DNA of 64,000 bases from positions 62,001 to 126,000 of the forward strand of contig JADLBD010000042.1 of NCBI GenBank assembly GCA_020847975.1, written 5' to 3'. The notes under the pieces are model-generated. The model was not told the origin of the DNA, did not search any database, and saw only the letters and a program-made list of their open reading frames with translations. The stretch comes from Bryobacterales bacterium (GTDB lineage: Bacteria > Acidobacteriota > Terriglobia > Bryobacterales > Bryobacteraceae). Position 1 is the stretch's first letter. The number at the start of each line of letters is the position of its first letter. The translations under genes were made by a program, and so were the position numbers. This document shows positions 42,387 through 50,884 of this stretch, piece after piece.

Positions 42387-42713
42387 GTGCGCAAAAGCAT
42401 TCATATCGAGAATCCGGTTTCGGGCTGTGGATTCACATCATTGAATCGAGCCAGGCGTTTTGTCGCGCAGGGAAGGGCGGAGTGGGTTGAGCCGGACGTC
42501 TCCATTCGATTCATCAAAGGAGACCACCGCCACAGTTCAGCGCAGAAGTCAGTAGATCTCACGCGCTACTCGTATGACCGCTCTGCGCGCACCGGCATGG
42601 CGCAGCTTTCGGAGTTGGCGAACCTGCCGATGGTCAGGCCCGGCGTGCTGCTGGGCCTCGGTAAGAGGAAAGGCGCCAGTAATTTCACCTTCTCTGCCAA
42701 CCGGGGGCTATGA
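42387..42713 (+). CDS. Small conserved phage protein of unknown function
   Basis: 108 residues, GTG start with AAGGAACGAGA upstream. The opening KSIHIENPVSGCGFTSLNRA, then ARRFVAQGRAEWVEPDVS, has the look of a short phage family with an N-terminal beta element and a later FTS..RA..F..QG.A.W pattern. I recognise the pattern but do not know the function. It precedes a small acidic gene by 6 bases. Confidence 0.55.
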   Translation: MRKSIHIENPVSGCGFTSLNRARRFVAQGRAEWVEPDVSIRFIKGDHRHSSAQKSVDLTRYSYDRSARTGMAQLSELANLPMVRPGVLLGLGKRKGASNFTFSANRGL

Positions 42714-42719
42714 ATCCGC

Positions 42720-42944
42720 ATGTTTGCATTTGAACTTAGTCAAGCGGACATCAGGGCACAGTCGCCTGTCGGACGCCTTGCCGACCTGCCCATCGAGGAT
42801 GACTACTCGGAAGAGTCGTTCCCGGACGAGGATCGCGATGGCGATCTCGCGTGGCGAGCGCAAGAAGCCGTTGCCGCCAGCGAATTGCGTAAGTGGGCCA
42901 AGCGCCCGTACAGGGAACCGGGATGCGTTGTCCAGAATGCCTGA
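42720..42944 (+). CDS. Small acidic phage protein
   Basis: 74 residues, with a central DE-rich stretch (PIEDDYSEESFPDEDRDGD) followed by a helix. No family recognised. It overlaps the zinc-ribbon gene that starts at 42923 in another frame. Confidence 0.4.
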   Translation: MFAFELSQADIRAQSPVGRLADLPIEDDYSEESFPDEDRDGDLAWRAQEAVAASELRKWAKRPYREPGCVVQNA

Positions 42945-43087
42945 GTGATGACGTGAGGACACACGAGTACGACTATGGCATCTGTCCTCAGACGGGCTAT
43001 CACGACGCTGGCGAGCGGTTCGATTGCCGTGAATGCGGAGCAACCGGCGACGCTGGCGAGATCGTTGATGACACTGAAACTGCTTAG
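42923..43087 (+). CDS. Small zinc-ribbon protein
   Basis: 54 residues from ATG 42923. Two Cys pairs, RCPECLSDDVRT and DCRECGATGDA, form a typical zinc ribbon, with a short aromatic stretch between. The gene begins inside the previous frame. Function not known; small ribbons of this kind often act in DNA or RNA binding. Confidence 0.5.
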   Translation: MRCPECLSDDVRTHEYDYGICPQTGYHDAGERFDCRECGATGDAGEIVDDTETA

Positions 43088-43281
43088 CAATTTTGGGTCC
43101 TTCCTGGGCCTCTCGGGGGCGGGTGGACCGATGGCACCAATTCGCCACCGTCAGAGGGCACAACAGGTTGTCGGGTTGTCGGTTGTCAGCCGACCTCAAG
43201 CAGTGGCGCATGGTTCTTGGGAATCGAGAGTGTTTGTGATGCGCTGGATTGGACGCCGCATTCAGGTGGTGGACGGAATTC

Positions 43282-44793
43282 GTGACTGCTGATCGCATCA
43301 CGCCCGCAATGGCTCGGCGCATCGAGTTGTGGCCGGTGGAGCGGTTGGTTCCTTACGCCAGGAACGCGCGGACACATTCGGCGGAACAGGTTGCACAGAT
43401 TGCGGCTTCGATTGCCGAGTTTGGGTTCGTGAATCCAATCCTGGTCGATTCTCGTGACGGCATCGTGGCCGGACACGGGCGGCTGTTGGCAGCGCGCAAG
43501 CTCGGCTTGGCTGAGGTTCCGGTGATCGTTCTCGATCACCTCAGTGAAACACAACGCCGAGCCTATGTTCTTGCCGACAACAGATTGACGCTTAGCGGCG
43601 GTTGGAACGAAGATCTCCTGGCGGAGGAACTCGCGGCGCTCGAAGGGGACGGTTTCGATCTCGGTGTCATCGGCTTCAGCGAGCATGAGCTTGCCGAGTT
43701 GATGGCCGAGCCGGATGATTCTCCCACGCCCGCTGCCGAGCAAGAAGTCCCGCCGCTACCTGCCAAGGCGGTCACAGAGCCGGGCGACCTGTGGCTCATC
43801 GGGCCGCATCGGTTGATCTGCGGTGACTGCCGGGATGCTTCGGTGATTGCGCGGTTGTTCGAAGGCAGGAAGGCCAATGTTGTGGTGACGTCGCCGCCCT
43901 ACGCTACGCGGCGCGAGTACGATCCGGCGAGCGGCTTCCGGCCGATTGCGCCCGATGATTACGTGGAATGGTATTGCGAGGTGGCGGCGTCGATCGCCTC
44001 CGTGCTCGCAGGCGATGGCTCCTACTTCCTGAACATCAAGGAGCACGCCGAGGATGGGCAGCGGCATCTGTACGTCAAGGATCTGTTCATCGCTCACGTG
44101 CGCCAGTGGGGCTGGCGCTTCATTGATGAGCTTTGCTGGCGCAAGACGGACAACGGAGTGCCAGGCGGGTGGAACAATCGCTTCAAGAATGCATGGGAGC
44201 CGATCGCGCACTTCAGCCGCGGAGAGACCATCAAGTTTCATCCATTCGCTGTTGGGCACCGGTCTGAGGACTGCTTCGACTATTCGCCCGACAATCCGAA
44301 GTCGGCTTCGGGCAGCGGTCTGCTCGGCACCGGCGCGCGGGGCAAGGCGGCAGGCAATGAGGGTAGCCGCGAAGAGGATGGCCGCCACGCCGGGATTGCC
44401 CGGCCTTCGAACGTGATCGAGGCAAAGTCGGAGTCCGGCCAGGGAAGCCACTCAGCGCCGTTCCCGCGTGCTATCCCGGAGTTCTTCATCAAAGCGTTTT
44501 CGGATTCAGGCGACGTGATCTGCGACCCTTTCCTCGGCTGCGGAACAACGATGGCCGCGGCGCATGTGCTGGAACGGGCCGGGTATGGCATCGAGATCAG
44601 TCCGGCGTACTGCGACGTGATCCTGCGCCGGATGGAGCATCTCACCGGTGTCGAGCCCACTCTGGCGACCGGAGAGAAATTCAGCGAGATTGCCGCCGGG
44701 CGCGGTCCCGTAAACGATGGCGATCAGCGGCAGCGCACCAAAAGGCCCACTGCAAACGAAGTTCAGTTCAAACCCAAACCAACAAGGAGATGA
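43282..44793 (+). CDS. ParB-like domain fused to DNA adenine/cytosine-N4 methyltransferase
   Basis: 503 residues; GTG at 43282 chosen because a ParB-domain start at that point fits, while an upstream ATG (43249) would add unlikely sequence. Residues 1-90 are ParB-like (GHGRLLAARKLG, and the ENR-like box LADNRLTLSGGWNEDLL). The methyltransferase has motif IV TSPPY near 203 and, far downstream, motif I DPFLGCGTTMAAA near 415, the beta-class order. It methylates an adenine N6 or cytosine N4. A paralogue follows at 45694, suggesting duplication within the phage. Confidence 0.85.
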   Translation: MTADRITPAMARRIELWPVERLVPYARNARTHSAEQVAQIAASIAEFGFVNPILVDSRDGIVAGHGRLLAARKLGLAEVPVIVLDHLSETQRRAYVLADNRLTLSGGWNEDLLAEELAALEGDGFDLGVIGFSEHELAELMAEPDDSPTPAAEQEVPPLPAKAVTEPGDLWLIGPHRLICGDCRDASVIARLFEGRKANVVVTSPPYATRREYDPASGFRPIAPDDYVEWYCEVAASIASVLAGDGSYFLNIKEHAEDGQRHLYVKDLFIAHVRQWGWRFIDELCWRKTDNGVPGGWNNRFKNAWEPIAHFSRGETIKFHPFAVGHRSEDCFDYSPDNPKSASGSGLLGTGARGKAAGNEGSREEDGRHAGIARPSNVIEAKSESGQGSHSAPFPRAIPEFFIKAFSDSGDVICDPFLGCGTTMAAAHVLERAGYGIEISPAYCDVILRRMEHLTGVEPTLATGEKFSEIAAGRGPVNDGDQRQRTKRPTANEVQFKPKPTRR

Positions 44794-45356
44794 AATACAC
44801 TATGCCCGAAGCAGCCACTCCGAACCAGGCCGAACGCGAGTTCGAGACTGGAGCGGATGAAGCATTCAAGAATGCGAACGCCACCGGCAGCGCCACCCAC
44901 AACGAGAACCAGCGGGTGACGTACGCCAACATCAAACGCACCTACGACGTCTACCAGGACCTGGATATCCAGGCTGCGCGTCAGGCTCTGATCGAGCAGA
45001 CACGGCTGAACCAGATCGCTTCTCAGGCCCTGCAGAACGCTGTCGAGACGGCCAACATCGTCAGCAAGCGGACGATCGAGCTCAACAATCTGGCGCATGA
45101 CTCCTTCTGGAATCCCGTTGCCAGTGGCGCCGGAATGAACCTCACCGCCGGTTCGGTTCCGGCGAACCGCGCCACCGACGTCAGCGCAGCCGGCGTGGGC
45201 GTCGATGCGCAGGCCGTGGCCGCCGCTGTTGCCAAGCAGGTGGACGCGACAGTGACGCCAGTGCTCGCCACCCTCCAGCAGATCGTCCAGGCCCTGACCT
45301 CGGCCACCACGGCGATTGCCAACACCGTAAACCAGACGCAGCCCAAGAGCGCCTGA
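44790..45356 (+). CDS. Phage protein of unknown function between methyltransferases
   Basis: 188 residues. Possible starts are ATG 44790 (overlapping the preceding stop) and ATG 44802, which has AAGGAG 12 bases before it. The protein is acidic, Ala/Gln/Asn-rich and helical, with IKRTYDVYQDLDIQAARQAL. The C-terminal third is low in complexity (VAAAVAKQVD, TSATTAIANTVNQ). No family recognised. It is followed by a hairpin that may terminate transcription. Confidence 0.6.
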   Translation: MKYTMPEAATPNQAEREFETGADEAFKNANATGSATHNENQRVTYANIKRTYDVYQDLDIQAARQALIEQTRLNQIASQALQNAVETANIVSKRTIELNNLAHDSFWNPVASGAGMNLTAGSVPANRATDVSAAGVGVDAQAVAAAVAKQVDATVTPVLATLQQIVQALTSATTAIANTVNQTQPKSA

Positions 45357-45372
45357 GGCACTCCTCCGACCT

Positions 45373-45404
45373 GGGGCGGTTCCCACGAGCCGCCCCGATT
45401 TTTC
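45373..45404 (+). terminator. Rho-independent terminator-like hairpin
   Basis: GGGGCGG (45373-45379) pairs with CCGCCCC (45390-45396) around a ten-base loop, followed by GATTTTT. The stem is fully matched and GC-rich, so it can terminate or attenuate transcription within the early operon between two genes on the same strand. Confidence 0.6.
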
Positions 45405-45421
45405 CAAGAGAGAGACAACCA

Positions 45422-45697
45422 ATGAATACGTTGCTGATCGTTCTCCAGATGCTGCCGCTGGTGCTCGACGCGGTCCGGGCCGTCGAACAGGCAATCCCAC
45501 TGCCCGGGCAGGGCAAGAGAAAGCTGGACCTTGTGTTGGATATCCTCCGCACCGCCTACGACGGCGGCGTCGTGGATGTCGCGCGCGAGTTCAGTTGGCA
45601 GAAACTGGTCACCATTGTGGTCCCGATGATCGCCCGCATCGTGGACGTCCACAACGAACTCGGGCTGTTCCAAAAGCCTCAGCCGAGCAAACCATGA
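45422..45697 (+). CDS. Small phage protein with hydrophobic N-terminus
   Basis: 91 residues with a hydrophobic start (NTLLIVLQMLPLVLDAV) and a second hydrophobic part near residues 58-78 (LVTIVVPMIARIV). It could be a weak membrane protein such as a holin-like protein, but nothing proves it. Its stop overlaps the next methyltransferase ATG. Confidence 0.45.
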   Translation: MNTLLIVLQMLPLVLDAVRAVEQAIPLPGQGKRKLDLVLDILRTAYDGGVVDVAREFSWQKLVTIVVPMIARIVDVHNELGLFQKPQPSKP

Positions 45698-46953
45698 CGG
45701 ACCTGCAGGTAGTGCGTTGGCCGGTCGAGAGGCTCATTCCTTACGTCCGGAATGCGAGAACGCATAGTGACGAACAGGTGGCCCAGATCGCGGCGTCGAT
45801 CGCGGAATTTGGGTTCGTAAATCCTGTCCTTGCCGGAGCCGATGGAATCCTCATCGCCGGCCACGCCCGCCTGCTGGCCGCCCGTAAACTACGCATGACC
45901 GAAGTGCCGGTCATCGTGCTGGATCATTTGACCGAAACACAACGGCGCGCCCTTGTTCTGGCAGATAATCGCTTAGCGATGGGTGCCGGATGGGATGAAG
46001 AGATGTTGCGCCTTGAGTTGGAAGCGCTGCAGGACGATAGCTTCGACCTGGATACCGTTGGCTTTACCGACGATGAACTCGAAACTCTGTTGCGCGAACC
46101 AGAGAGCGAGGCAGCCCCTGGCTTGACGGATGAAGACGCCGCTCCGGAGACACCGGAAACAGCAGTCACCGTTCGCGGCGATGTGTGGACTCTCGGCGAG
46201 CACCGGCTGTTGTGTGGCGACTCGACTCAGATTTCCGATGTGGAGAAAGTCATGGCGGGCGGGCTCGCCGATATGGTTTTCTGCGATCCACCGTATGGCG
46301 TCAATTACGGCGCCACCATGAAGGACAAGGTTCGAAAGAAGTCCCGCAAAATCGCCAACGACAACCTCGGCGATGAGTTCGGGCCGTTCCTGTACGACGC
46401 CTGCGTCAATCTGCTGGCGGTTACCAAGGGCGCGATCTACATCTGCATGTCGTCCTCGGCGCTGCACACCCTGCACCGCGCCTTCACCGAGGCAGGCGGC
46501 CACTGGTCGACATTCGTCATCTGGGCAAAGAACACCTTCACCATGGGCCGCGCCGACTACCAGCGTCAGTACGAGCCAATTCTGTATGGCTGGAAAGAAG
46601 GCACGGACCATTACTGGTGCGGAGCGCGGGACCAAGGCGACGTGTGGTTTGTTAAGAAGCCAGTGTCCAATGACCTCCATCCCACGATGAAGCCTGTGGA
46701 ACTGGTGGAGCGGGCAATTCGCAACTCTTCGAAGACGCGCGACACCGTGCTCGATCCATTTGGCGGTTCCGGTTCGACGTTGATCGCCTGCGAGAAGACC
46801 GGGCGACAAGCGCGGCTCGTTGAACTGGAGCCGAAATATTGTGACGTGATCGTCCGCAGGTTCCAGGAGCATAGCGGCAAGAAAGCGACGCTCGAAGCCG
46901 ATGGGCGAGCATTCGCAGATATTGCAGCCGAGCGGCTGGGGGTGACGGCATGA
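45694..46953 (+). CDS. ParB-like domain fused to DNA methyltransferase (second copy)
   Basis: 419 residues from ATG 45694. The N-terminal domain (residues 1-90) closely repeats the other copy: VRWPVERLIPYVRNARTHSD, DEQVAQIAASIAEFGFVNPV and GHARLLAARKLRM, with LADNRL. The catalytic part has DPPYG near 199 and DPFGGSGST near 355, again beta-class order, with the insert in between differing from the first copy. The motif choice (DPPY) usually means adenine-N6 or cytosine-N4 methylation. Two related enzymes with different recognition regions suggest protection against several host restriction systems. Confidence 0.88.
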   Translation: MTDLQVVRWPVERLIPYVRNARTHSDEQVAQIAASIAEFGFVNPVLAGADGILIAGHARLLAARKLRMTEVPVIVLDHLTETQRRALVLADNRLAMGAGWDEEMLRLELEALQDDSFDLDTVGFTDDELETLLREPESEAAPGLTDEDAAPETPETAVTVRGDVWTLGEHRLLCGDSTQISDVEKVMAGGLADMVFCDPPYGVNYGATMKDKVRKKSRKIANDNLGDEFGPFLYDACVNLLAVTKGAIYICMSSSALHTLHRAFTEAGGHWSTFVIWAKNTFTMGRADYQRQYEPILYGWKEGTDHYWCGARDQGDVWFVKKPVSNDLHPTMKPVELVERAIRNSSKTRDTVLDPFGGSGSTLIACEKTGRQARLVELEPKYCDVIVRRFQEHSGKKATLEADGRAFADIAAERLGVTA

Positions 46954-46983
46954 ATCGAGAGATGCCGCCGCGAGGCCGCGGCT

Positions 46984-47109
46984 GTGGAGGCCGAGATCCG
47001 GGCGGGCAATCCCGACTTGCAGGGACTCTGCCTCGCGTTGTCTGACTGGTCCGCTGAGCTTCGCATTTTGGAGACTCTTCCATGGAAAAGCAAATTCTTC
47101 AACTCCTGA
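46984..47109 (+). CDS. Tentative small protein immediately after the methyltransferase
   Basis: Directly after the methyltransferase stop the same frame stays open from 46954 to the stop at 47107-47109, and reads as protein, for example AEIRAGNPDLQGLCLALSD, then WSAELRILE. The only usable start seen is a GTG at 46984, without a clear ribosome-binding site, giving 41 residues. Either it is a small gene or a readthrough extension of the methyltransferase. It overlaps the next gene's start. Confidence 0.3.
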   Translation: MEAEIRAGNPDLQGLCLALSDWSAELRILETLPWKSKFFNS

Positions 47110-47339
47110 TTCCCGTTATCGGGTTGGTGTCTGGTCTGATCGCAACGTACGTCAGCCTCCAGAACCGGGCGTTGCTTGCCGAAGTGCGCCGGGAGATGGC
47201 CGAGATGGAGACACGTTTGTTTGAAAAATTGAATGGCAAATACGTGAGGAGCCAGGAGTGTGCACTGCGCGAGGCCCTCGTTCTGGAACGGATCAACGCA
47301 CTCGCCGAGGACCGGAACAGAATCGCCGCCGGCGGTTGA
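47082..47339 (+). CDS. Small membrane-anchored coiled-coil protein
   Basis: 85 residues. Residues 5-25 are hydrophobic (LQLLIPVIGLVSGLIATYVSL) and are followed by a long charged helix with heptads (LLAEVRREMAEMETRLFEKL). The layout resembles small lysis-associated or holin/spanin-like proteins, but no diagnostic motif is present. It ends at a strong hairpin that separates it from minus-strand genes. Confidence 0.5.
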   Translation: MEKQILQLLIPVIGLVSGLIATYVSLQNRALLAEVRREMAEMETRLFEKLNGKYVRSQECALREALVLERINALAEDRNRIAAGG

Positions 47340-47350
47340 AGCCGGCGGCG
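47324..47350 (+). terminator. Perfect 10-bp GC-rich hairpin between convergent genes
   Basis: CGCCGCCGGC (47324-47333) and GCCGGCGGCG (47341-47350) are perfect inverted repeats with a seven-base loop, overlapping the stop codon of the plus-strand gene and lying 18 bases before the end of a minus-strand gene. A bidirectional terminator is the likeliest use; no T-run is seen. Confidence 0.5.
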
Positions 47351-47367
47351 GCGAGGAGAGTGAGTTG

Positions 47368-47931
47368 CTACTGGACTTGGATGCGGTAGACGCGGTCGCC
47401 CGATTCGGTTTTGATGGACTCGATGGTAAGGCCCATCTTCTTGCCGAGAGCCCCGGAGATGAAGCCGCGAATGCTGTGAGCTTGCCACTGGGTAGCGTCC
47501 GCGATGTTCTTGAGACTCGCACCTTCCGGGCGGCGAAGCAGTTCCAACACGATGGCCTTCTTGCTTCCTTCGCGCGCCCCTTTGGGCCCCGTGGCGTCGT
47601 CCTTGGCTTTGGACTGTCTGGTCGCCTTGGCCTTCTTCGGTGCGGCGGGGGCAGCCTGTGGCGCGACGGCGGGCGTCAGTGTTTGGATGGCGCGCCAGAT
47701 CCGGGCTATGGCCGTCTTGCGGTCCGTGAACTTCCTGACCGGCTTCAGGGTGTCGAAGGGCACCACTCCGGCGAAGCCATTCCAGACCTCGACGAAGCGC
47801 GTGATAGGCCAGCCGGAGGAGAGCTTGGCGAACTCCTTCTCGCTGGCGAAACCGTCTTGGCCTGCGGGAATCTGCTCGGCGGCAGCGAAGGCGGTGATGT
47901 TGTTCTCTGTATCAATCGAAAAAGTGGGCAT
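47368..47931 (-). CDS. DUF3489 domain protein
   Basis: 187 residues. An N-terminal part with FASEKEFAKLSSGWPITRFVEVWNG is followed by a basic Ala/Pro/Lys linker (about 85-120). The C-terminal part is GSKKAIVLELLRRPEGASLK, then SIRGFISGALGKKMGLTIES, the DUF3489 winged-helix-like pattern. These proteins are widespread in proteobacterial and acidobacterial prophages and plasmids; they look like DNA-binding regulators. It is the distal gene of a three-gene minus-strand unit upstream of the terminase. Confidence 0.8.
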   Translation of the reverse strand: MPTFSIDTENNITAFAAAEQIPAGQDGFASEKEFAKLSSGWPITRFVEVWNGFAGVVPFDTLKPVRKFTDRKTAIARIWRAIQTLTPAVAPQAAPAAPKKAKATRQSKAKDDATGPKGAREGSKKAIVLELLRRPEGASLKNIADATQWQAHSIRGFISGALGKKMGLTIESIKTESGDRVYRIQVQ

Positions 47932-47946
47932 GATTGGTCTCCTGTT

Positions 47947-48183
47947 TCAGAACTCGATCTTGTCTACGATCCGGCGCGCCTCGTCGGGACTGATGCCCGG
48001 CGCGGCGTAGGGAACTTCAAAGCGGAGGCGGGCGGCGGTCCGGATACGGATCTCCCGGCCTGTGGCGAGGTTGATGCCGTACCAGCCGCCGCGCGCGTGT
48101 TCACGACTGATGCGGACTTTGGCCAGCGTGCCGCTGACCTTGACAATGTAGGTCGATCCAACCCTGACGTTGTGCTTCAGCAT
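47947..48183 (-). CDS. Small protein linked to DUF3489 gene
   Basis: 78 residues, start ATG at 48183, two bases from the neighbouring gene's stop. Rich in basic residues (VRVGSTYIVKVSG, then AKVRISREHARGGWYGIN). It is likely a small beta-barrel with a nucleic-acid-binding look, although no named family is recognised. It belongs to the minus-strand cassette with the DUF3489 gene. Confidence 0.5.
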   Translation of the reverse strand: MLKHNVRVGSTYIVKVSGTLAKVRISREHARGGWYGINLATGREIRIRTAARLRFEVPYAAPGISPDEARRIVDKIEF

Positions 48184-48186
48184 TGT

Positions 48187-48450
48187 TCAGTACGCCAGTC
48201 CTTTCTGATCCACCGCACTGCGGTCGCCGAGGTCGGCGCGGACGTAGGCGAGTTGCTCGGTGATCCGGCCAAGGTCGCCGGCGTAGCCCCAGTCGGCGGG
48301 CTCGGCAGCCTGTTCCTTCTGGTGGGCAGCCAAGCGGCTGGTGATGCGCTTCAGCAGGTCCTGGGCTTCGGCGTGGCGTTCGGCATAACAGGCTGCTGCG
48401 GTTTGCTTGGTGGCTTGTGACTTGGTGTTCCTCATCGCGAACCCATTCAT
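48187..48450 (-). CDS. Small unknown protein of the minus-strand cassette
   Basis: About 87 residues; start at 48450 or 48435 cannot be settled as neither has a good ribosome-binding site. Mostly charged helix (KQTAAACYAERHAEAQDLLK). No family recognised. It precedes the 48183 gene by three bases. Confidence 0.45.
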   Translation of the reverse strand: MNGFAMRNTKSQATKQTAAACYAERHAEAQDLLKRITSRLAAHQKEQAAEPADWGYAGDLGRITEQLAYVRADLGDRSAVDQKGLAY

Positions 48451-48507
48451 CACTTCGGTGGCGCATAGAAGCAAGCAGAATCTGCGAGTGAATCGCGAGA
48501 AAGTTCA

Positions 48508-49008
48508 ATGCCCCTGTTGAGCCTCCGGGCCTACGCCAGGCATCGCGGTGTGAGCTTGGCGGCTGTGCAAAAAGCGATCCGCTCCGGGCGCATTGCCACC
48601 AACGCGGACGGCATGATTGATAGCGACAGCGCAGATGCCGAATGGGATTCAAAGACGCGTCCGGGCCAACGACGTACGAAACCGGCAGCACCCCCGCCAC
48701 GAGAATCGGCAGAGCCTCCTGTCGCGGCGGGGCTCGACTACTTCCGCGCGCGGGCCGTCCGGGAAAACTATCTGGCGCGGCTCGCCAAGATCGAATTCGA
48801 AGAGAAGACGGCAAAGCTGATCAGCCGCGACGAGGTCCAAGTGGCGGCGTTCACCAAGGCGCGCACGGTGCGCGACAACATGCTGAACATTCCGGATCGC
48901 CTGGCGGCCACACTCGCGGCCGAAAACGATGCCGACAAGGTGCACCAGATTCTGACCGGGGAGATTCGAAGGGCGCTCGATGAGCTTGCAGGCGCAAACG
49001 GCAACTGA
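48508..49008 (+). CDS. Terminase small subunit-like protein (Nu1-like)
   Basis: 166 residues. The N-terminus SLRAYARHRGVSLAAVQKAIRSG is a helix-turn-helix of the Nu1/gpA-small type. It is followed by a Pro/Arg-rich linker, then a helical region (AVRENYLARLAKIEFEEKTAKL) and a C-terminal helix. In lambdoid phages the small subunit recognises cos DNA and feeds it to the large subunit. The large subunit gene overlaps its end by 29 bases. A strong context-supported call. Confidence 0.8.
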   Translation: MPLLSLRAYARHRGVSLAAVQKAIRSGRIATNADGMIDSDSADAEWDSKTRPGQRRTKPAAPPPRESAEPPVAAGLDYFRARAVRENYLARLAKIEFEEKTAKLISRDEVQVAAFTKARTVRDNMLNIPDRLAATLAAENDADKVHQILTGEIRRALDELAGANGN

Positions 49009-50884
49009 GGTTTACGATGAGGCGTTCCACGCGGGCCTGAAGCCCGACCCGCTGCTGACGATCACCGAGTGGGCCGACCGTTACCGGCGGCTTTCGGGCA
49101 AAGCCGCCAGCGAGCCCGGCCCGTACCGCAGTGACCGCACACCCTATATGCGGGAGATTATGGACTCGCTGTCGCCTTCCTGCCTGATAGAGCGTGTCGT
49201 GTTCGCAAAAGGCGCGCAACTCGGCGCGACAGAAGGGGGCAATAACTTTGTCGGCTACGTGATCCACAAGTCACCCGGGCCAATGATGGTCGTGCAGCCA
49301 ACCGTCGAACTCGCCAAGCGCAACTCGAAGCAGCGTATCGATCCACTGATCGAAGAAAGCGATGTACTGCGCGATCTGGTGAAGAGCCCGCGCTCGCGCG
49401 ATTCGGGGAACACAGTTCTATCGAAGGGGTTCCCTGGCGGCGTGCTGGTAATGACAGGCGCAAACAGCGCGGTGGGGCTGCGCTCGATGGCGGTGCGGTA
49501 TCTGTTTCTCGATGAGATCGACGCTTATCCCGGCGATGTCGACGGCGAAGGTGATCCGATCAATCTGGCCTTCGCCCGCACGCGCACCTTTTCCCGGCGG
49601 AAAGTATTCATGGTGTCTACACCGTTGGTTGCCGGGTTGAGCCGCATCGAAGCGGCATACGCGGAAAGTGATCAGCGCCGTTACTGGGTGCCATGCCCGC
49701 ACTGCGGCGAGTTTCAGGTTCTGAAGTTCGAGCGCCTCCGCTGGCCCAAGAGTGAGCCGAAGAAGGCGGCTTACTACTGCATCGCGTGTGAGCAGGCTAT
49801 TTTCAATCACCAGAAGAACGCGATGCTGGGCCGCGGCGAGTGGCGGCCCGAGGCCGAAGGCGACGGACGCACGCGCGGCTATCATCTGTCGAGCCTCTAC
49901 AGCCCGGTGGGTTGGTATTCGTGGGAGCGTGCGGCGGAGGATTGGGAGAAGGCGCAGAAGGACGTTGAGCGGCTGAAGTCGTTCGTGAACCTTGTGCTGG
50001 GCGAATCCTGGCAGGAGCGCGGCGACGCGCCGGATTGGCAGCCACTTTACGACAGGCGAGAGGACTACCCAATCGGCACTGTCCCGTTCGGCGGTCTGTT
50101 CCTCACTGCGGGCGCGGATATCCAGCGGGACCGCATTGAAGTCGAGGTTGTCGCGTGGGGACGGGGCAAGGAGTCGTGGTCGGTGGATTACCGCGTGCTG
50201 GTGGGCGACACTGCCAGGGCGGATGTCTGGCGGCAACTGGATGGTGTGCTGGACGAAGAGTTACCGCATGCGAGTGGCATGCGGATGCCGATTCGCGTGC
50301 TGTGCGTGGATTCCGGGTTCAACCCGCGCATCACCTATGACTGGGTGCGCGGGCATCCGCAGGCTTCCTGGGGACCGGCAGGCTCGCGCGCCTCGAATCC
50401 GAAGGCTGCCGTGGCGGTGAAAGGAACAGCGCGGACGGACCGCCTGATTCTGGGCGCCTCGCCGGTGGATGCAAGCAAGCGGCGTGGCACACGGTTATGG
50501 ACGCTCGGCACGCCGGTGGCGAAGTCCGAACTCTACAGTCGCCTGCGCCTGGTGCCGCCGACGGAAGAAAGCGGTGACCCGTTCCCGGCAGGTTACTGCC
50601 ACTTCCCTCGTTACGAGGCCGAGTATTTCCGCCAGTTGACAGCGGAGAGTTTCGTCAAGGGGCACTGGGTGCTGAGCGCAAACACGAGGAATGAGGCACT
50701 GGACGCGAGAGTATATGCTCGTGCGGCAGCTTCGATCTATGGCATCGACCGCTTTGCCGAGAAGCACTGGCGCGAACTCGAGGCACTGCTGCCTGCCCCG
50801 GCAGCACAACCGGAAACGACACCTGCGCTTCCGTCACGCCCCGTGCGTCGCGTCACGGTCAGTTCGAACTGGATGAAGCGATGA
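48980..50884 (+). CDS. Terminase large subunit, GpA-like
   Basis: 634 residues, the lambda gpA length. GpA-family features: DPLLTITEWADRYRRLSG at the start, an ATPase core with KGAQLGATEGGNN as the Walker A-like loop and RYLFLDEIDAYP as Walker B, a zinc ribbon at YWVPCPHCGEFQ with YYCIACEQAIF, and a nuclease region (GADIQRDRIEVEVVAWG) carrying acidic metal ligands. It cuts and packages concatemeric DNA. The ATG overlaps the small subunit; the stop overlaps the gpW-like ATG. Confidence 0.93.
   Translation: MSLQAQTATEVYDEAFHAGLKPDPLLTITEWADRYRRLSGKAASEPGPYRSDRTPYMREIMDSLSPSCLIERVVFAKGAQLGATEGGNNFVGYVIHKSPGPMMVVQPTVELAKRNSKQRIDPLIEESDVLRDLVKSPRSRDSGNTVLSKGFPGGVLVMTGANSAVGLRSMAVRYLFLDEIDAYPGDVDGEGDPINLAFARTRTFSRRKVFMVSTPLVAGLSRIEAAYAESDQRRYWVPCPHCGEFQVLKFERLRWPKSEPKKAAYYCIACEQAIFNHQKNAMLGRGEWRPEAEGDGRTRGYHLSSLYSPVGWYSWERAAEDWEKAQKDVERLKSFVNLVLGESWQERGDAPDWQPLYDRREDYPIGTVPFGGLFLTAGADIQRDRIEVEVVAWGRGKESWSVDYRVLVGDTARADVWRQLDGVLDEELPHASGMRMPIRVLCVDSGFNPRITYDWVRGHPQASWGPAGSRASNPKAAVAVKGTARTDRLILGASPVDASKRRGTRLWTLGTPVAKSELYSRLRLVPPTEESGDPFPAGYCHFPRYEAEYFRQLTAESFVKGHWVLSANTRNEALDARVYARAAASIYGIDRFAEKHWRELEALLPAPAAQPETTPALPSRPVRRVTVSSNWMKR

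Noticed and set aside
45422-47339. Lysis cassette (holin-spanin) call for the two small membrane-like genes
   Set aside because: Only hydrophobicity supports it; no endolysin gene was identified in the window.
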